Positions 27,356 through 42,300 of a DNA stretch of 64,000 bases are shown piece by piece. Made by a program: the position numbers and the translations under genes. The stretch lies in contig OX637343.1 in NCBI GenBank assembly GCA_951799405.1, forward strand, positions 7,812,001-7,876,000. The letters run 5' to 3'. The notes under the pieces were generated by a model. That model saw only the letters and a list, made by a program, of their open reading frames with translations. It searched no databases and was not told the origin of the DNA. Source of the stretch: Agapetus fuscipes. Taxonomy: Eukaryota; Arthropoda; Insecta; Trichoptera; Glossosomatidae. Every line of letters starts with the position of its first letter. Position 1 is the first letter of the stretch.

Positions 27356-30300
27356 TTACACTATAAAGTCCCTGGAAGGCGAGTTTGATGTCCTGGAAGG
27401 AACAATGACATCCTGGTTGGGTAGAGCAACTACTCCAATGCGGCCTTGGTTTTCCTGCGGCTGAGGATCTTCTCCGCTTGAAGCCGGCTGGTCTTGCAGA
27501 GCAGCTTCCGAGGGCTGACTTCCAGATTCCGGATTTATTTCTAGGATTATCTGACCTGTGGACGGATTGAGACTGGCTGTGTCTGTAAAATAATTGAAAC
27601 ATGGTAAATGGTAAGATTTGTGCAGAACTTCAAGAATAAAATATTAAATTTTAAACTCAATTAGCATTATTAGCTCCTTGACTGATAGGTTGGTATGAGG
27701 CTGACCACCCGTGCTGTAAAAATCGGTTCACTTTTGCCAATGCCACCCCGGTTCAGGGAACGGCGGCAGGAGTTGCAAGGTTTATGTCCATGTGAGGTTT
27801 TCTTTATTTGTATGCACTCATGCAGAATGTGTAGGCGCGAACCTACATGTGCCTGTCTGTAGGCATGCATTTCATATGAGCCTTAAATGTTAACATATCT
27901 TTGCAGCTTAGATTATAGATAGATAGAATGTATCCCAAAAAAAATACATAAGACAACTAATAGCTGAACATATCCTCTACTTATTTTACGAGCACTATTA
28001 TCATTTAAAGACATAGCTTTTAAAGCTAATTATCACCGCGAATGCAAACTAACTGGCAATATTAGACACCTCGGATTCGACTCCTTACTCCTGAGAAGAC
28101 AATTACTTGCGAGATCCATCCTCAAACTTCTCAGGAGTGAGGTTGACTGTATAATGTTGAGTGACCGCTTCTTGCCACTGTATGTCCCCGACTCCTTTAT
28201 CAGAGCCCGGTCGCCTTTAGACTTTTTAATGTCACCTCGAGCCCAACCAATATTCTTCTCAATTCATTTGTTTCGCGAGCGCACATGCTCATAAACGAAT
28301 TGATGTCGCCCTCACCGCATCGGATATATTTAATACCAGAATGAATGGGCTGATGTGTGAATGGAAGGTTCTGCTAGAAAGACAAATTAAACAGTAAAAC
28401 CAATCTATTGTTGTAAATTTTTGGTATAAAATATTGTTTTATATTACTTTTGTTACATCCTTTTGTCAACATTATAACTATATGGTCTCGCACAGTCATG
28501 TCGTCTTGTTTATGTTTTTTAAATAAATTAATATACAAATAATAAATGGACTTTATATAAGACTGGGTCATAGGGTCTGAAATGACTGGGTTTTGAATGA
28601 GTGTACTGGCTATTATTAGTGGCATAGTGCGTACCTTCTTCGGGCTGCAGAGCAGACCTCTGTCCAAATCGTCTATTGGGCTGTGCTCCCTGCCTTATCC
28701 GCTTCCTCCTGTCCCTGGAGCGCCGCCCTGCAGACAACAGAGGCGCCTGATCATCTGTGTTTGATGCACTGGAATATCAGAGATCATACACATTATACAA
28801 AGTAAACAGATACAAGAGTGTACAAAGGGAATACAGACGGTAAGCAAAACATCTTCAAAAACTGAGGAATCTTCATCTAAGATACTGTTACAAATATGTA
28901 ATTGTGTGTTTTTGTTTGTCTGTATTAGTGTTTATGATAAAGTCTACGAAGTCTCTAGATGTTAGGTACTTATTGTATTTGTATTGGTCGAGATTGCTTG
29001 AGTGTTCTAGTAAGGTTTTGCATGTTTGAATTCTCAATGATTCAAGAATTATCCTTAGACTTACTACAAACAAGGGCCTGAGCTGCCTGTAGCAGAGACA
29101 AGTCACGCGACCGTTGCTTGCGTAGGTGTTAAGTTGACTCTGTATGTTAACTGTATCTAAAATAAATTGTGTAAAAATAAATAAGTACAATTTTTATTAT
29201 ATTGAACCGGCAAAATCATAACTTTTTCAGTGAGTTTCACTCGGCTGCTGTATCTGTCTTGCATGTCATGTAAAAAAAACAGGCAATTGAATTGGGTAGA
29301 GGTAAATAAAGAGTTAAGGGTTTGTGTATTGATATTAGGAAGATTTATTCTAGTTGAGTTTATTATCTTGAGTGGTTTCAGAATGAAGAACTAACAAAAA
29401 ACATAATATCTACAAAAGTGTATCCAGGAGAAGTTTTAAGAGGCGGAGCTATGACAGGGTGAGAGAAGTAGGAGGGGTGAAGCTGCAGGGATTTGTGCAT
29501 TTACAACTATTTACTAAGACAGTGTATGTACCCGTGGTTGTCCCCGCGCAGGTTGAGAACTCCTGTGAGGAAGGGAGCCCCCCGGGAGCCTCCAGAAGAG
29601 GAGGGCCAGCTGCCCGCACCACTGCTGGCAACTCTACAACACAAACACTCTGTCAGTTACAGTACTACAACTTCCTGAGTGTTTAATACTTCTTCATAAT
29701 GACAAAAGCACAGTTGAAGAGCAGGAGGAATGCGTTTGGAACAATTGTCTACTGCAAAATGATTTGAAGTTGATACCACAACCAAGGAAGCCCCAAGACA
29801 GATGTGTTGCATAACACTCTTTAACATTATCAAAAGCTGCTGGACCTATGATACATTATTAATAATAATAATAATATTAGGATGATTTATTTGGTGAGAG
29901 CTGTTTTTGTGTGAATCGCACCTCAAGAGCCCTCTGCAAGCTTGGTCATCACAATAGAAAGCGCCAATTTCAAAGCAAGACCCAACTGCCGTAAGGCTTC
30001 CTTTGTAAAGGTATACAATTTTTTCAGTCCAGCGAAGAACAAATTTTGAAAATAAAATGATTTTTTTTTTAATGCTCCGCCAGGGAATTGAACTGGGGTC
30101 CTTCAGTTTATGAGTCCGTAGCGTTAACCACTGGACTGTAGATTGGTTATGTAAAATATAATATTATCATTCAAGGGAAGAAGGACCCAAGAGTGCCAAA
30201 GGACATAGTGGCTGAACAGCCTACGACGATACACATAACAAAACATAACAGAGAATATAATGTACCGGGAAATGTTGGGCTCAGAGTTCCTGCTTCTCCT

Positions 30301-33300
30301 GTCTCTCGCCTCCCGACTCACGCAGAATACACATAACATAACGTAACAGAGAATATAATGTACCGGGAAGTGTTGGGCTCAGAGTTCCTGCTTCTCCTGT
30401 CTCTCGCCTCCTGACTCACGCAGAATACACATAACATAACGTAACAGAGAATATAATGTACCGGGAAGTGTTGGGCTCAGAGTTCCTGCTTCTCCTGTCT
30501 CTCGCCTCCCGACTCACGCGGACAAACGGGTTCTCACTCTGCACCTGGAACGTTCCTCCCTGCAAACCAAACAAACTTTCATTGTTATATCAAAATGAAT
30601 ATGCATGATTTTATTGGATGTTTTGTCTATTTTAGTTAATCTAAAATCTAAATCTAAATCTAAGCTGCAAAGATATGTATCATTTGAGATTCATATTAAA
30701 TGCATTCCCACAAGCAGACATGCATAATTTCGCGCTTACACATGCTGCATGTGGACCTACAATATAAAAACCCCAATCTCAAATGAACATAAGCCCTGCA
30801 ACTCTTGCCGACCTTCCCTGAAGCAGGGGTGACATTGGCAAAGTGAACCATTTTTTACAGTATGGGTGGTCAGCCGCATACCAACCTATCAATCAAGGAG
30901 TACATGCAATTGATACAATCAAATATATAAAACAAATAAATTCTAAGCAATTAAACAGTAAAAAATTAAAAAGCTACAACACATATTTTTTAAATTTAAA
31001 AGCCTTAGCTTTAACCGCCAGTATTACAGATCAACCAATCAATAATAATAAATGAAATCTCTAGAAATGAGTCGCAGTTCAGGTAGGCACCTAATAAAAT
31101 TTGTATTTGTTCCAGATTAATTAAGTGTTAAATTGAATCTTCGGGTTAAATCCAGCAAGGTGCTATGGAACGATTCTCTATATTTCGAGATTGATCTTAA
31201 TAATCTGTATAAATTAGGACTAAGAACCCTTGGAGAAGACATACTCGTATATAAATCAACCGTTGTACTGTTCTATAATCTAACAAAGATATATTACATT
31301 TGAGATTCATATTTTATTTATCATTTACACACTAGCAGCTAAGGCTGATGCGTGTATATCACAGCACTCGAATGTTTTTTTTTTAAGAACAAATCTAAAA
31401 ACATTTAAAACCCATTATTGTTGATGTGTTTGTCCAATCTGTTTTTAAACACATTCACTGAAGGCGCACTAACAATATCTTCAGGAAGTTTGTATATTAA
31501 ATGCATTACTATAAGCAGACACGTATAAGTTCGCGCTTACACATGCCGCAGGTGGAATAGCAGACATTGACAACTACTTTCTTACAGACATGATTTGTAA
31601 AGACATAGATGAGTGCGTGACCTGCGTAATAATCTGCTGTTGACTTGCAGGATAGAGTGGAGCTGATGCATCATCAGAGTCCGAGTCACTGTCTGTGTGT
31701 CGGCTCATGCTGCGCCTCTCCCCTGAGGCAAACACCTTCCTCTTGCACACGGGACACACGCGCCTTGTCTTGGTCAGCCACGGGTCTATGCACTTGCAGT
31801 GGTAAGCTGGGAACATGCACAATGTCAACAGATTAGCCAAAGTAATGGGGCACTCAGTAGAACAGAGCACCTTCCTCGGCAACATTCTGGTATTCATTTA
31901 TTAACCTTTTCGCTTCTGAATATTCTGGCTATATATATCCCCCAGTACAGAATACTTTTTCAAGCACATTTTTACAACATTTATTGTTTCCTACCTTCAT
32001 TGATTGACGAACTTGTGAACAAACTATGTGCACAGTCACATATGTATTAGTTATTCAAGAACAAAAATTACAAAGGTTTGGCTCACTTCACTTGCAGATT
32101 TTGAGTTCTTTAACACAGATGTCAGGGATAAGCTCACAGTTGGATGATGTCTGTGATTGACAGCCGCACTGTATGCGAGTTTACCCTTGACGCCTATGCG
32201 TGTCACCTGCAGTTAAAGCGTTAAGAAAGACACCAATATTTGTGTGATTTGCAATCCTGCTATTCTGGAAGAAGCGAGTCTGTTTATTCCTGACAATTAT
32301 TGTAGGCAACGTGAACATAGACTATCGTTACTCCCAAGATGCAGAACTAATCTAGCAAAGGCTATATGCCTGTAAGGAGGGCAATGGCTATGCTCAATGA
32401 GTTCTCCTCCTCGGTTGATATCTTCCACCTGAGTGAGAATCATATTTATTCTTAAATGTATTTGCCTATACCCTATGCACGCTCCTGCCCTCCAGAACTG
32501 TTTCCTTATTCTACTCCATCCGACGATGTCCTCAGTGTCACACATGCTTCTGATTTTGGAGTTCCTCAATCGGTCTCTCAGTATTTTTACAGCAGAGTGT
32601 TTTCATGGAGCTGAAGCGAATGTACTTTTGGAACTGTTGGGAGAGGATGGTGGCCTCACTCACCATGTGCACAGGGCAGCACCCTGAGCTTGTCTCCTTC
32701 AGCGTAGTCGTCCAGACAGATGGCGCACGTGTCGTACGGGTCTCCCTTCACAAACCTGCAGGTGGGGATCTTCTTCAGGGAGCTGTTGGGCAGGCGGTGC
32801 CGGCGGGCGCGGCGACGGTCACGCACACATTTGATGGACTGGAAACATAAAATAAACACTAAAGAGTACTTGACATTGATGACTAAAGCCCGGTATTTTC
32901 AAAATTACAATGTGTGACTTTAAACCGATAAAAAAAACTACCCACACAATTAACATAAGTGCAACCTTATCATTCAGTGTAAAGTCTGAAAAGAACCTGC
33001 CTCCTCATTTAATCCAGAGGAAAATAAAGGGATCCATGGTCACGGTCCAACTGAAATGAAACCGACCTATGGAAAAACTCCCTTCGAAAAGGGAACAATC
33101 CTTCTTCACTGTTCAACTGGAGTGAAACCAGCCAATTCACCCTTAGGTGAAAATTGTAAGATCATGGCCAATAATCTTGATGCATTTGTGTGATCGTCTA
33201 TTTTACGGTTATGACCCCTCGATGTGCGATAGGTAGAAACAGAACGTTGTGTCATTTTTTTGTTTTACTGTCTCAGACCTACCTTCGTAGTGGACCCAAA

Positions 33301-36300
33301 TTCTTTAATGATGGTGAGGATGAATACAAGTGTGCCTAACTTAATAATACTTTAATGAATTTAATTAACTAACCCAAAGGTTACGACGCTGAATTATACA
33401 CGAGTTGGCGTTCGCATAGCAGCGCGGTTGATTTTTATTTCGGACAAAATTTCCGCGAGATTTGTTTATTTAATTTTGACGCCAGTTAATGCAGATGAAT
33501 TTATTTCAAAGACAAGTACAATAATAACAGCTCAATTAAACAGGAGATAATCAAACATCAATTGAATAATAGTTATTTGGTTAGTATTGTTTTAGCAAAA
33601 TTAAAGAGAATATGGTTTGATCTTTTCTTCTTCCTCTCTCTCCCTGCGCCGTAGATCCAACCAGCGGTCGTAAACATTTCTCGCTCCAAGATCACTTACC
33701 TTTTGTAGATTCTCTTTGCTGTGGAAGAAATTTCATTAGTGTGTTTTAGGAAGGGATTGATTTTAATAACTGGTACGACAAACCGGCCCAGTAGAAGATG
33801 ACTCCCTTCACCCCAGCTTCCTTGTAAATGGGATTCCTCATTTGCTCGTAAGCAAGAGAGACCCAAAATCGAAGAAAGCTCATCTTCCTCTTTCCTCCAA
33901 GAATTTAACAGGTTGGCCCCACGGCCTGGTCCTTTCAGACCACGGGAAGGATATTTTAGAAGGGACTGGCCCTAACCTTACTCCGCGTCATGAAATAACC
34001 GAACGCCAAAAAACAATGAATGGAGACTTTTTAAAACTCGATCGCCATGTCGAGGCTCGCACTGTATTTTTGGTGTCAGAATCCAGCAGGAACTAGGTGT
34101 TGTGATGTTGGAATGACGTCAGTTGACTCCAGCCCATAACAGAGGAACAATGGAAGCTATATCCAAGTCATGATATAAGTCTGGTAGTAACCTCGTCCCT
34201 CGTTCAGTGATGATGTTGAGGACGCAGATAACCATGGCCGAAGGAGAGGTCAAGCTATGAACCAAAGGAAACATAGGACGTGCTCCGGAGCATGGCTCCT
34301 TGTCAGTCAACATTGGATTTATAGTTTTGATGGAAAGTTGTGGAAGCCGAAAGCTTTCACCTCCAACACAACGCGAACTCCTTCATAGCAGCAAAAAGAA
34401 CCGTTAGGTTCCGGTATTTCAGATATTAAGCAAACAGCGTTCAATTCTTTCTGACACAGGTGTTTTGTGAGAGAGAAGGTGTGTTTGTTAGTAACTGCAA
34501 GGCTGTGGAAAAAGACAACAATTTATAAGCATTTCAGGACATTTGCGCCCCTTGATTGAAAGCTATGTTGAATTCACCCCTTTTGACCTGAAAGACAAAC
34601 ATTTTATTTACAGTACGAAATGTAATTTTTAAGATCGGAGTACTCGGCAACAGCAGTCTCGCGGACTGGAAACATGGACAACAAATCATTAATAAAATGT
34701 GAAGATTGAATACATTTTAGAACGCAAGTTAATTAGATTAGTTTAGTGTGTTAGAAAATAATTTGAAATCTCTCATCCTTCTGCGAAGCAGCTCAGCAAA
34801 CTATGTGTTTACGCGGATTAATGAATTTGATTATTAAATAATTAAATGCGCCTTCCCGTTCAGCAACCACTGGTTTAATTTTATTTAATCCAAAATTCAA
34901 TCGAAAGTTACTTTTATGTTCGAAAGTTTGAGAATCACTGCGATTTACGGAATTACTTATTTAGCATACTTTTAGTTTTAGACAGACACATGAAAAATAC
35001 ACTCCCGGAATATTATGTCGGCAGATATTTTATTATTATTAAAACCACGTAAATACTTATTCTCCCTTAAGTTCCGAACGGACGATTCGCGGCGTCTTTA
35101 TTAAGAGAAAAATCTTTTAGTCTATTTAAATTTTCTTCCGAATTAAAACCCGATTTTAATTTAAATATTTTGTTTCGAATTTGTTTAGCTCAGATTTAAG
35201 ATACATATGGCCCGTCCTCCCCAATTGACTGTCTCGACCCGAATCCCTTTGATTGTCCGAACGAACAAATCTCTAAAAGCCCGGCTTCTTTATTTAAATT
35301 TTCTCCCGAATTAAAACCCGATTTTAATTTTAATATTTTGTTTCGCATTCGTTTGGCCCAGATTTAAGTCCCTTGCAAGCACGTGCTCCCAAGCTGACTC
35401 TCCCGAACCGAATCCCATTCCTTTCTCCCGGTCGTCCAGGGCTGACTTGCATCCCCCTTCCAGAACTTAAACAATCCCATAGAAAAAAAATACGTATGGA
35501 CAAGAAAAATCTTCCTACACATGTTTGATACGCCCACATGCATAGGAACTTCAATTATTTTATTTTATTTTTGATGAAAAGCTTGATTCATCACAAGTCG
35601 CTATAGCTAAGGTAAAAAATATCAGGCAATACCTGAGAAAAAATGACAAACTTTAACATGCGTAAGAAGCCCCCATAGACATTTCTGTTTTTGGATATGT
35701 ATTCAATATTTATCAATGAATTGATGGATATGCCTTTAAATCAAGACCTAGACATGACTGTGAAGAGGCTCTGAATATCCCTAGCGCCAAGCTAACAAAG
35801 GCGCTTGTGATGGAAGACAGTTGTGTTACCATGAAGATGATCATGGTGATGAGGCACAGGCCCACCATGGCGGCGAAGGGCAGCAGCAGGTGCGTGTTGA
35901 TGTTGAAGGGCAGCTCCCCATTGATCAACACAAAGTAGTTCATGTTGTACTGGTAGTTGCTCTCCAGCACGGAGCCCGCCTCCGCGCCCACAAACACAGA
36001 TGGGATGCGGATGCCGATGGGGTTCTTCGCCGACATGGCCTCTGCAATACAAACAACAATCAAAGTCAGTACCTGCAAATATCTCTGAAGGATTGCAAGA
36101 AACAGTCAAACTCAATTATAGCCATTTCACAACCATAATCTATAATCTAAGTTTCAAAGATATATTACATTAAAGATTTATATTACATGTATTCCCATAA
36201 GCAGACACATATAAGTTCGCCTACAACATAAAAACTCAGTCTCAAATACCAACAAGCCCTGCAACTCTTGCGCCAACCTTCCCTGAAACAGGAGTGACAT

Positions 36301-39300
36301 TGGTAAAGTGAACCATTTTATTACAGTAAAGGTGGTCAGCCTCATATCAACCTATAAGCCGAGGAGATTCTACTTAATGATATAAACCCATCTCCGCAAA
36401 AAAAGCCTAACACTGCACTCAGCAGAAACTGGAGCCAAAACACGGATTGAAGAACCGGTTGGAAGAGTAAAAACATTTGCAGTTGCTGGTCTTCTGACCT
36501 GAAACCACCTGCCTCATCATGTGAGAGAGATAGAGGACCATGGGAAGTTCCAAAATGCACTGAAGATAAGCAAATTTCTTGCATCATTTGCACAAGCGCC
36601 CTTGGCATGACTACTAAGAAGTCATCAACTCATCATCATGCTAGTTCAGGCTTATTAACACACAAACATGTTCAAGTATAACGAGCACGCTTCACGAATT
36701 TAATATGGGCAGCTCAATGCCCCTAGGTAAAAAATAAAACAAAACAATTTAGTACTGGACAGTTGCTTTCCGGGGTATGTTGCCGTGGTTTGTGGGAACT
36801 GGAGCTTCTGGACGTTTCGCCCCAGATCCCGGAAAGCAACTCTTCAGATTATCATCCAGCCGTGTAAGCCTAAAACTCCAATTCAAAACAATCTGGGACA
36901 ATCTAATAATGTCATAAACAAGACAAAGAAAGCTACCTAGCCGGCTCGGCAGCAGATTTTAGGCAAATGAAGTTACATATAGATTATTATTTAGTTCTCG
37001 CTCTAGCCCCTGTATTCACCAATCTTACTAGCACTCCGTTAGCACTTTTCTTAGCACTTCCTTTATTAGTATTTATATTCACAGCTATGTTTTCCTATGA
37101 AGGTTAAGTTTAACATCCAGCCTAAGATAACAATATTCTCCAACACTTATCTTTTGCAGATACAACCTTTTTGCGTTAGTACAATCAGTAAATGTATTTT
37201 CTGCCATCTCTGACGCAATTCACAGTAATCCGCCGTATCTGAGAGCCATTATCTCTACAGAAAAGGCGGTGATTTTATCTTGGAAATTTCTCACATATCT
37301 CAAACATAAATAATCACAAATCAAATCAATTTTGCCATAAAATAGCAGAAAAATAAACATGACCCTATCAATAAACACTTAACTCTATATTAAACCTTTA
37401 AAACTGTGTGTGCGTTTTAACATATCATCCTCTCAGTGCTTGTTTGGCTTCTCTACCATTTGATTCAAAGATGACCTTTCAATGAAATTGTCTTCACCCT
37501 TTAACTGTCGGTGACACGCATAGGCGTCAAGTGTAACCTTGCATACAGTGCGGCTGTCAATTATAGACATCATCCAACTTTGTACTTATCCCTGACATCT
37601 GGGTTCAAGAATTAAAAAGTCTGCAAGTTAAATGAGCTAAACCTTTGTGATTTTTGCTCTTGAATAACTAATACATGTGACTGTGTCCATAGTTTGTTCA
37701 CAAATGTCGTCAATCAATTAAGGTAGGAAACAATAAATGTGTTAAGAATGGGCTTGAAAAAGTAATCCAATCCGCACTGGTGGTATATACCTGTATAAAG
37801 CCAGAATATTTAGAAGCGAAAAGGTTAAGAATCACATTCTAAGCAATCTGAGCTGAAAAAAAAAGTAAAACACGATAATGTGATAGGTAGTTGTTATATA
37901 ATATTTTCAAAATAAATTTCCAGAGTTCATAAGGCACCTAGGTAAAATACACATACAAACATTGCTCATGTGAAATTACCTCTGATGGAAATACGACAAA
38001 CAAGCACATCGGGGACAACAAACAGGTTTCTAATTTAATATCATCTATCTTGCAAAGATATATTGACAAAATAAGACTTGTATTTAATGCATGCCTACAA
38101 GCAGACACCCACAAGTTTGAGCTTACACATGCCGCATGCGTACTTACAAAATAAACCAACCCTTACATAAACATAAACCTTGCAACTCCTGCTGCCTTTC
38201 TCTGAAACTGGGGTGGCATTGGTGACTAAATAGGTTGGTATGAGGACCCATGCTGTAAAACGTTGACACACTTTTGCTAATGCAACCTTGGTTTCAGAGA
38301 AAAGCGGCAAGAGTTGCAAGGTTTACGTTCATGTGAGGTTTATTTTATTTTGTAAATACACACGCAGCATGTGTAATTGCAAACTTACACGTAACTGCCT
38401 GTAGGCGTGCAATAAATATAAGTTAAATTTAAGTTCACACGCAGTATGTGTAAGCGCGAACTTCCAAGTGTCTACCTGCTAGCGTGCATTAAATGTAAAC
38501 CTTAAATGCCAATATATTTGTAACTCAGCTAACAGATTATAGACTGGACAATGAAGAATGTAAGGCACTCACCCAGTTCACTGGAGTTGACATTATGTAC
38601 TATGACCACTTGGAAGCCCGCCTTCTGGGCATTCCGCACTTTCTCTTCAAAATTACAGTTGTATCTGGAAAACATGCAGAACAAAAAGATCAAACACAGA
38701 TCAGCTACAGATTAATGGTTCATGTCGGTGGTTAGAATATATCAAGGCTTGTATTCAGGATTTCTAGGTTCATTCACATCACTTCCCTGTTAAAAAAAAC
38801 TGCATTGGCTTTACTTCCCATAGAGGGTGGTCTACCATGTTTGTCTGGTGGTATATGGAGCCATCAATAGCTTGGCTCCGCCTTATCTGACTGACATGAT
38901 TTCGCCTGTTGAGATGGGTTTAGTGCAGGGCTCGACAACCTTTTGAGTCGGAAGAGACAAAAATGACCATTTAATAATTTTGAATGTTTGTAAAGAGCCA
39001 CAATTTTTTCTTGCCAACAATACATATAGTACTCGCGTAAACGACAATGTCGCCGAGATAGAGGGGGGTGGGGGGGTTAAAAAGCGAGTACAACTGGCTT
39101 AGAAATAGAATTGGTGCCTAATCCTCGTTAATCGATTCAGAACAATTTATAAGTGTTTTTATTATGGTGCTATATATTTATATTTATTCATCAATTTGAT
39201 TCAGCCGCGCCTTCAGATGCATACTAAATAAATAAATAAATCGTTCTTCTCTTTTGCACGGTCAGTAAAATCCGTTTTTTCATTCTTTAAAATAAAGAAT

Positions 39301-42300
39301 TGTTGGGAATCTTCCAGATTGTCAGAAATGGTGTCATGTCATGTTGTTTGTATCAGTTACCTGGCGATGAGAACGGCCCAGGCGGGGATGGTCATGGGCA
39401 GCTTGGGAGGAGGCTGCATGCTCGTGCATCCATCTTTGGGGCTCCCGGCCACTACCATAGCGCGCAGACCTTCTGGAGGCAGGGAGTCCCCAAACAGCGC
39501 TGGCATGTCACGGAACTCCTCCTCTATCTGCACAACAAACAGACAATAACAGATCAACAATTATCAAGTGTGATAGGGTAAGAAATAAAGCATGCTGGAA
39601 GAGGATATGATGAGGAATGACTAATTTTGAATTTTAGATCTCAATATCAAGCTTGAATGGTTTTTTACCATATATTGCCTTCCTATTAGGCGCATGTGCC
39701 TATATGGGATGCACGCCCCTGGTTACAGGGCTAGTCAGGTTGATAGTTCAGTTGGTAGAAAGCTTGCGTTCTATGCCAGAGGGCTAGGATTCAATCCCAC
39801 CATGGGTGTCAGAAATAATTTTTAGTTTGGGTGTTTATTTCAAACCGAGATAGAAATAGCGGCAAGGTTTATTCAGCTTCACACGTAATGAGAACTAGTC
39901 CCCTGAGGAGCTACATGGGACCTCTTTGGGAACAACTCGGTAAGATGTTAAAGTTTAAGACCTGTCCATAGTCCAAGTGGTAACACTTCGGACTCGTAAC
40001 TGGAAGGTTGTGGGTTGGAATCCAGGCGGAGCCCAAAAAATATAGGTACCCTTTATATTTTCAAATTTGCTCTTCGCTGGGTTGAAAAATTCATAAACCT
40101 TTACCAAAGACCAGTCATCAAAAGGTCCATCCAGCCTTACAACAACTGGGTCTTGCTTGAGAATTGGTGCTTTCTACAGCGACGACCAAGCTCGCAGAGG
40201 GTTCTTGAGGTGTGATACACACAAAAATGGCGCTTCACCAAATAAATCAGCCTAATTTAATTGAATGTTGTGCTATAAATATGTGCAGCTTAGTGGCATG
40301 TGGAGTCCGCACATTTGAAATAGACAAATAAATTGTGACGTCACATGGTCGGGTTGCTAGGGAAAAGACTAACTTATATTTTTTATGGTTTGCCAAGGAC
40401 CATTGTCACACAACAGTGTGACGTTTGTCCACCGAGAAAACAAACTTGTGCTGAGTTCATTACAAATTATCTTATTTTGTTTTGTAAAAAAATGAATAAA
40501 CATTAAACAAGGAAGTAATTCCACTGATAGGGGAAGTACAAATTTAGGATAATTAAATAACATCTAGTAAACATATATAGAGGTTATTCATTTGTTTATA
40601 AGTGACTTCCTACTAATTTAAATTGTACTCAAACTTGTGAAGTAAATTCATTATCAATATTATGTTTTTTTCTACAACAATATTATTAAAAGTATTTCCT
40701 GTTTTCTTCAAAGAGTACAGTTATACACATCCCATAGGTAAAATTACAGGGGATCAAAAAATGTCTACAACAATCTAACTCAGGGATTTATTTTAAAATG
40801 TGACTTTATAGGAGGATACTCAATATGGCATGTAACAAATAAAGAAGTGCTGAGACAGATGAAAGTAAATCAACGAGTGAAAGAAGAAAGACTACACAAC
40901 ATTCACCAAGCTACACATTTAGTGCCCTTGAGACTAAATTTTAGTGAAAACGGCGCTTTTAAAAGAAATCAACAAAAAAAAAAAATAATAATAATTAGTG
41001 CTCCTTGCTCCTTGACTGATAGGTTGGTACGAGGCTGACCACCCGTGCTGTAAAAATCGGTTCACTTTTGCCAATGCCACCCCGGTTCAGGGAAAGGCGG
41101 CAGGAGTTGCAAGGTTTATGTCCATGTGAGGTTTTCTTTATTTGTATGCACACATGCAGAATGTGTAGGCGCGAACCTACATGTGCCTGTCTGTAGGCAT
41201 GCATTTCATATGAGCCTTAAATGCTTACATATCCTTGCAGCTTAGATTATAGATTATAGATATAGATAGTGTGAAATTGAGATAAGACTGAATGAAACAA
41301 GAGTGGAGATCCTGAAGAGAGAAGCTATTAAACGGATTTTTCTTTTTATATTAAATGATTACATCCCTTGACTTATAAGTTGGTATGAGGCTGGTATGGA
41401 GAGGTTGGTATGAGGTTGGTATGGAGAGAATGAATGAGGAAAGACTGATGAAGAAAGTATATGTTGGTAGAATAGATGGATGTCGTGGTAGAGGAAGACC
41501 GAAAAAGGTGTGGATGGACCAAATATCCGAAATTGCGAATGAATGGAATATCCAGAGTCATAATAAAAGAAGAGCTTGTATGAAGAAGGTTATGACTCTG
41601 GAGGAAATGAAAGAAGTATGTAAGGATAGAAAGAAATGGCGGTTGATCTGTAATGTTGGCGGCTAGGGTTTATTAAAGTGAAATTGGTTTTATGTTTTAG
41701 TTTTTTTGATGTCCATGTATATATTATTATTTATTGATTTACAAAATGTAATTTGTCATGTATGTTCCTTGACTTATAGGTTGGTATGCGGCTGACCACC
41801 CATACTGTAAAAAATGGTTCACTTTGCCAATGTCACCCCTGTTTCAGGAAAGGACGGCAAGAGTTGCAGGGCTTATGTTCATTTGAGATTGGGTTTTTAT
41901 ATTGTAGGCCCACATGCGGCATGTGTTAGCGCGAAATTATACATGTCTGCTTGTGGGAATGCATTTAATATAAATCTTAAATGATATATATGGTTATAGT
42001 AGGATAAAAAGAAGATTCTAGATTTCACCGAGGCCTAGCTAGATAGACTGACACACAAAAATAAAGCGGCCTTGACATAAAAATGATCAAAAATAAACAT
42101 TAGCAATGATTACCATACTAATTAAAATGATACAAATAATAAATCATTAATTTGACTAAAATGTTAAAACTAGGAATATGCAATAAGCAAGAGATAACTT
42201 CTTATCAAAAATGTTTCACAGCTAGAGCGGCTTCAAGTACTTATGCTTAAGTACATCATAATATCTAAAATACAACTAGATAGCTGGAAACTTCCATCTA

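Noticed and set aside
34066..34110. LTR retrotransposon primer-binding site (TGGTGTCAGAATCC)
   Set aside because: No paired LTRs, no gag/pol frames and no convincing tRNA match; left only as a weak hint.
35792..36115. Overlapping minus-strand frames over gzl exon 4
   Set aside because: Frame-shifted shadows of the PA/TM exon, with a His-rich composition typical of a wrong frame.
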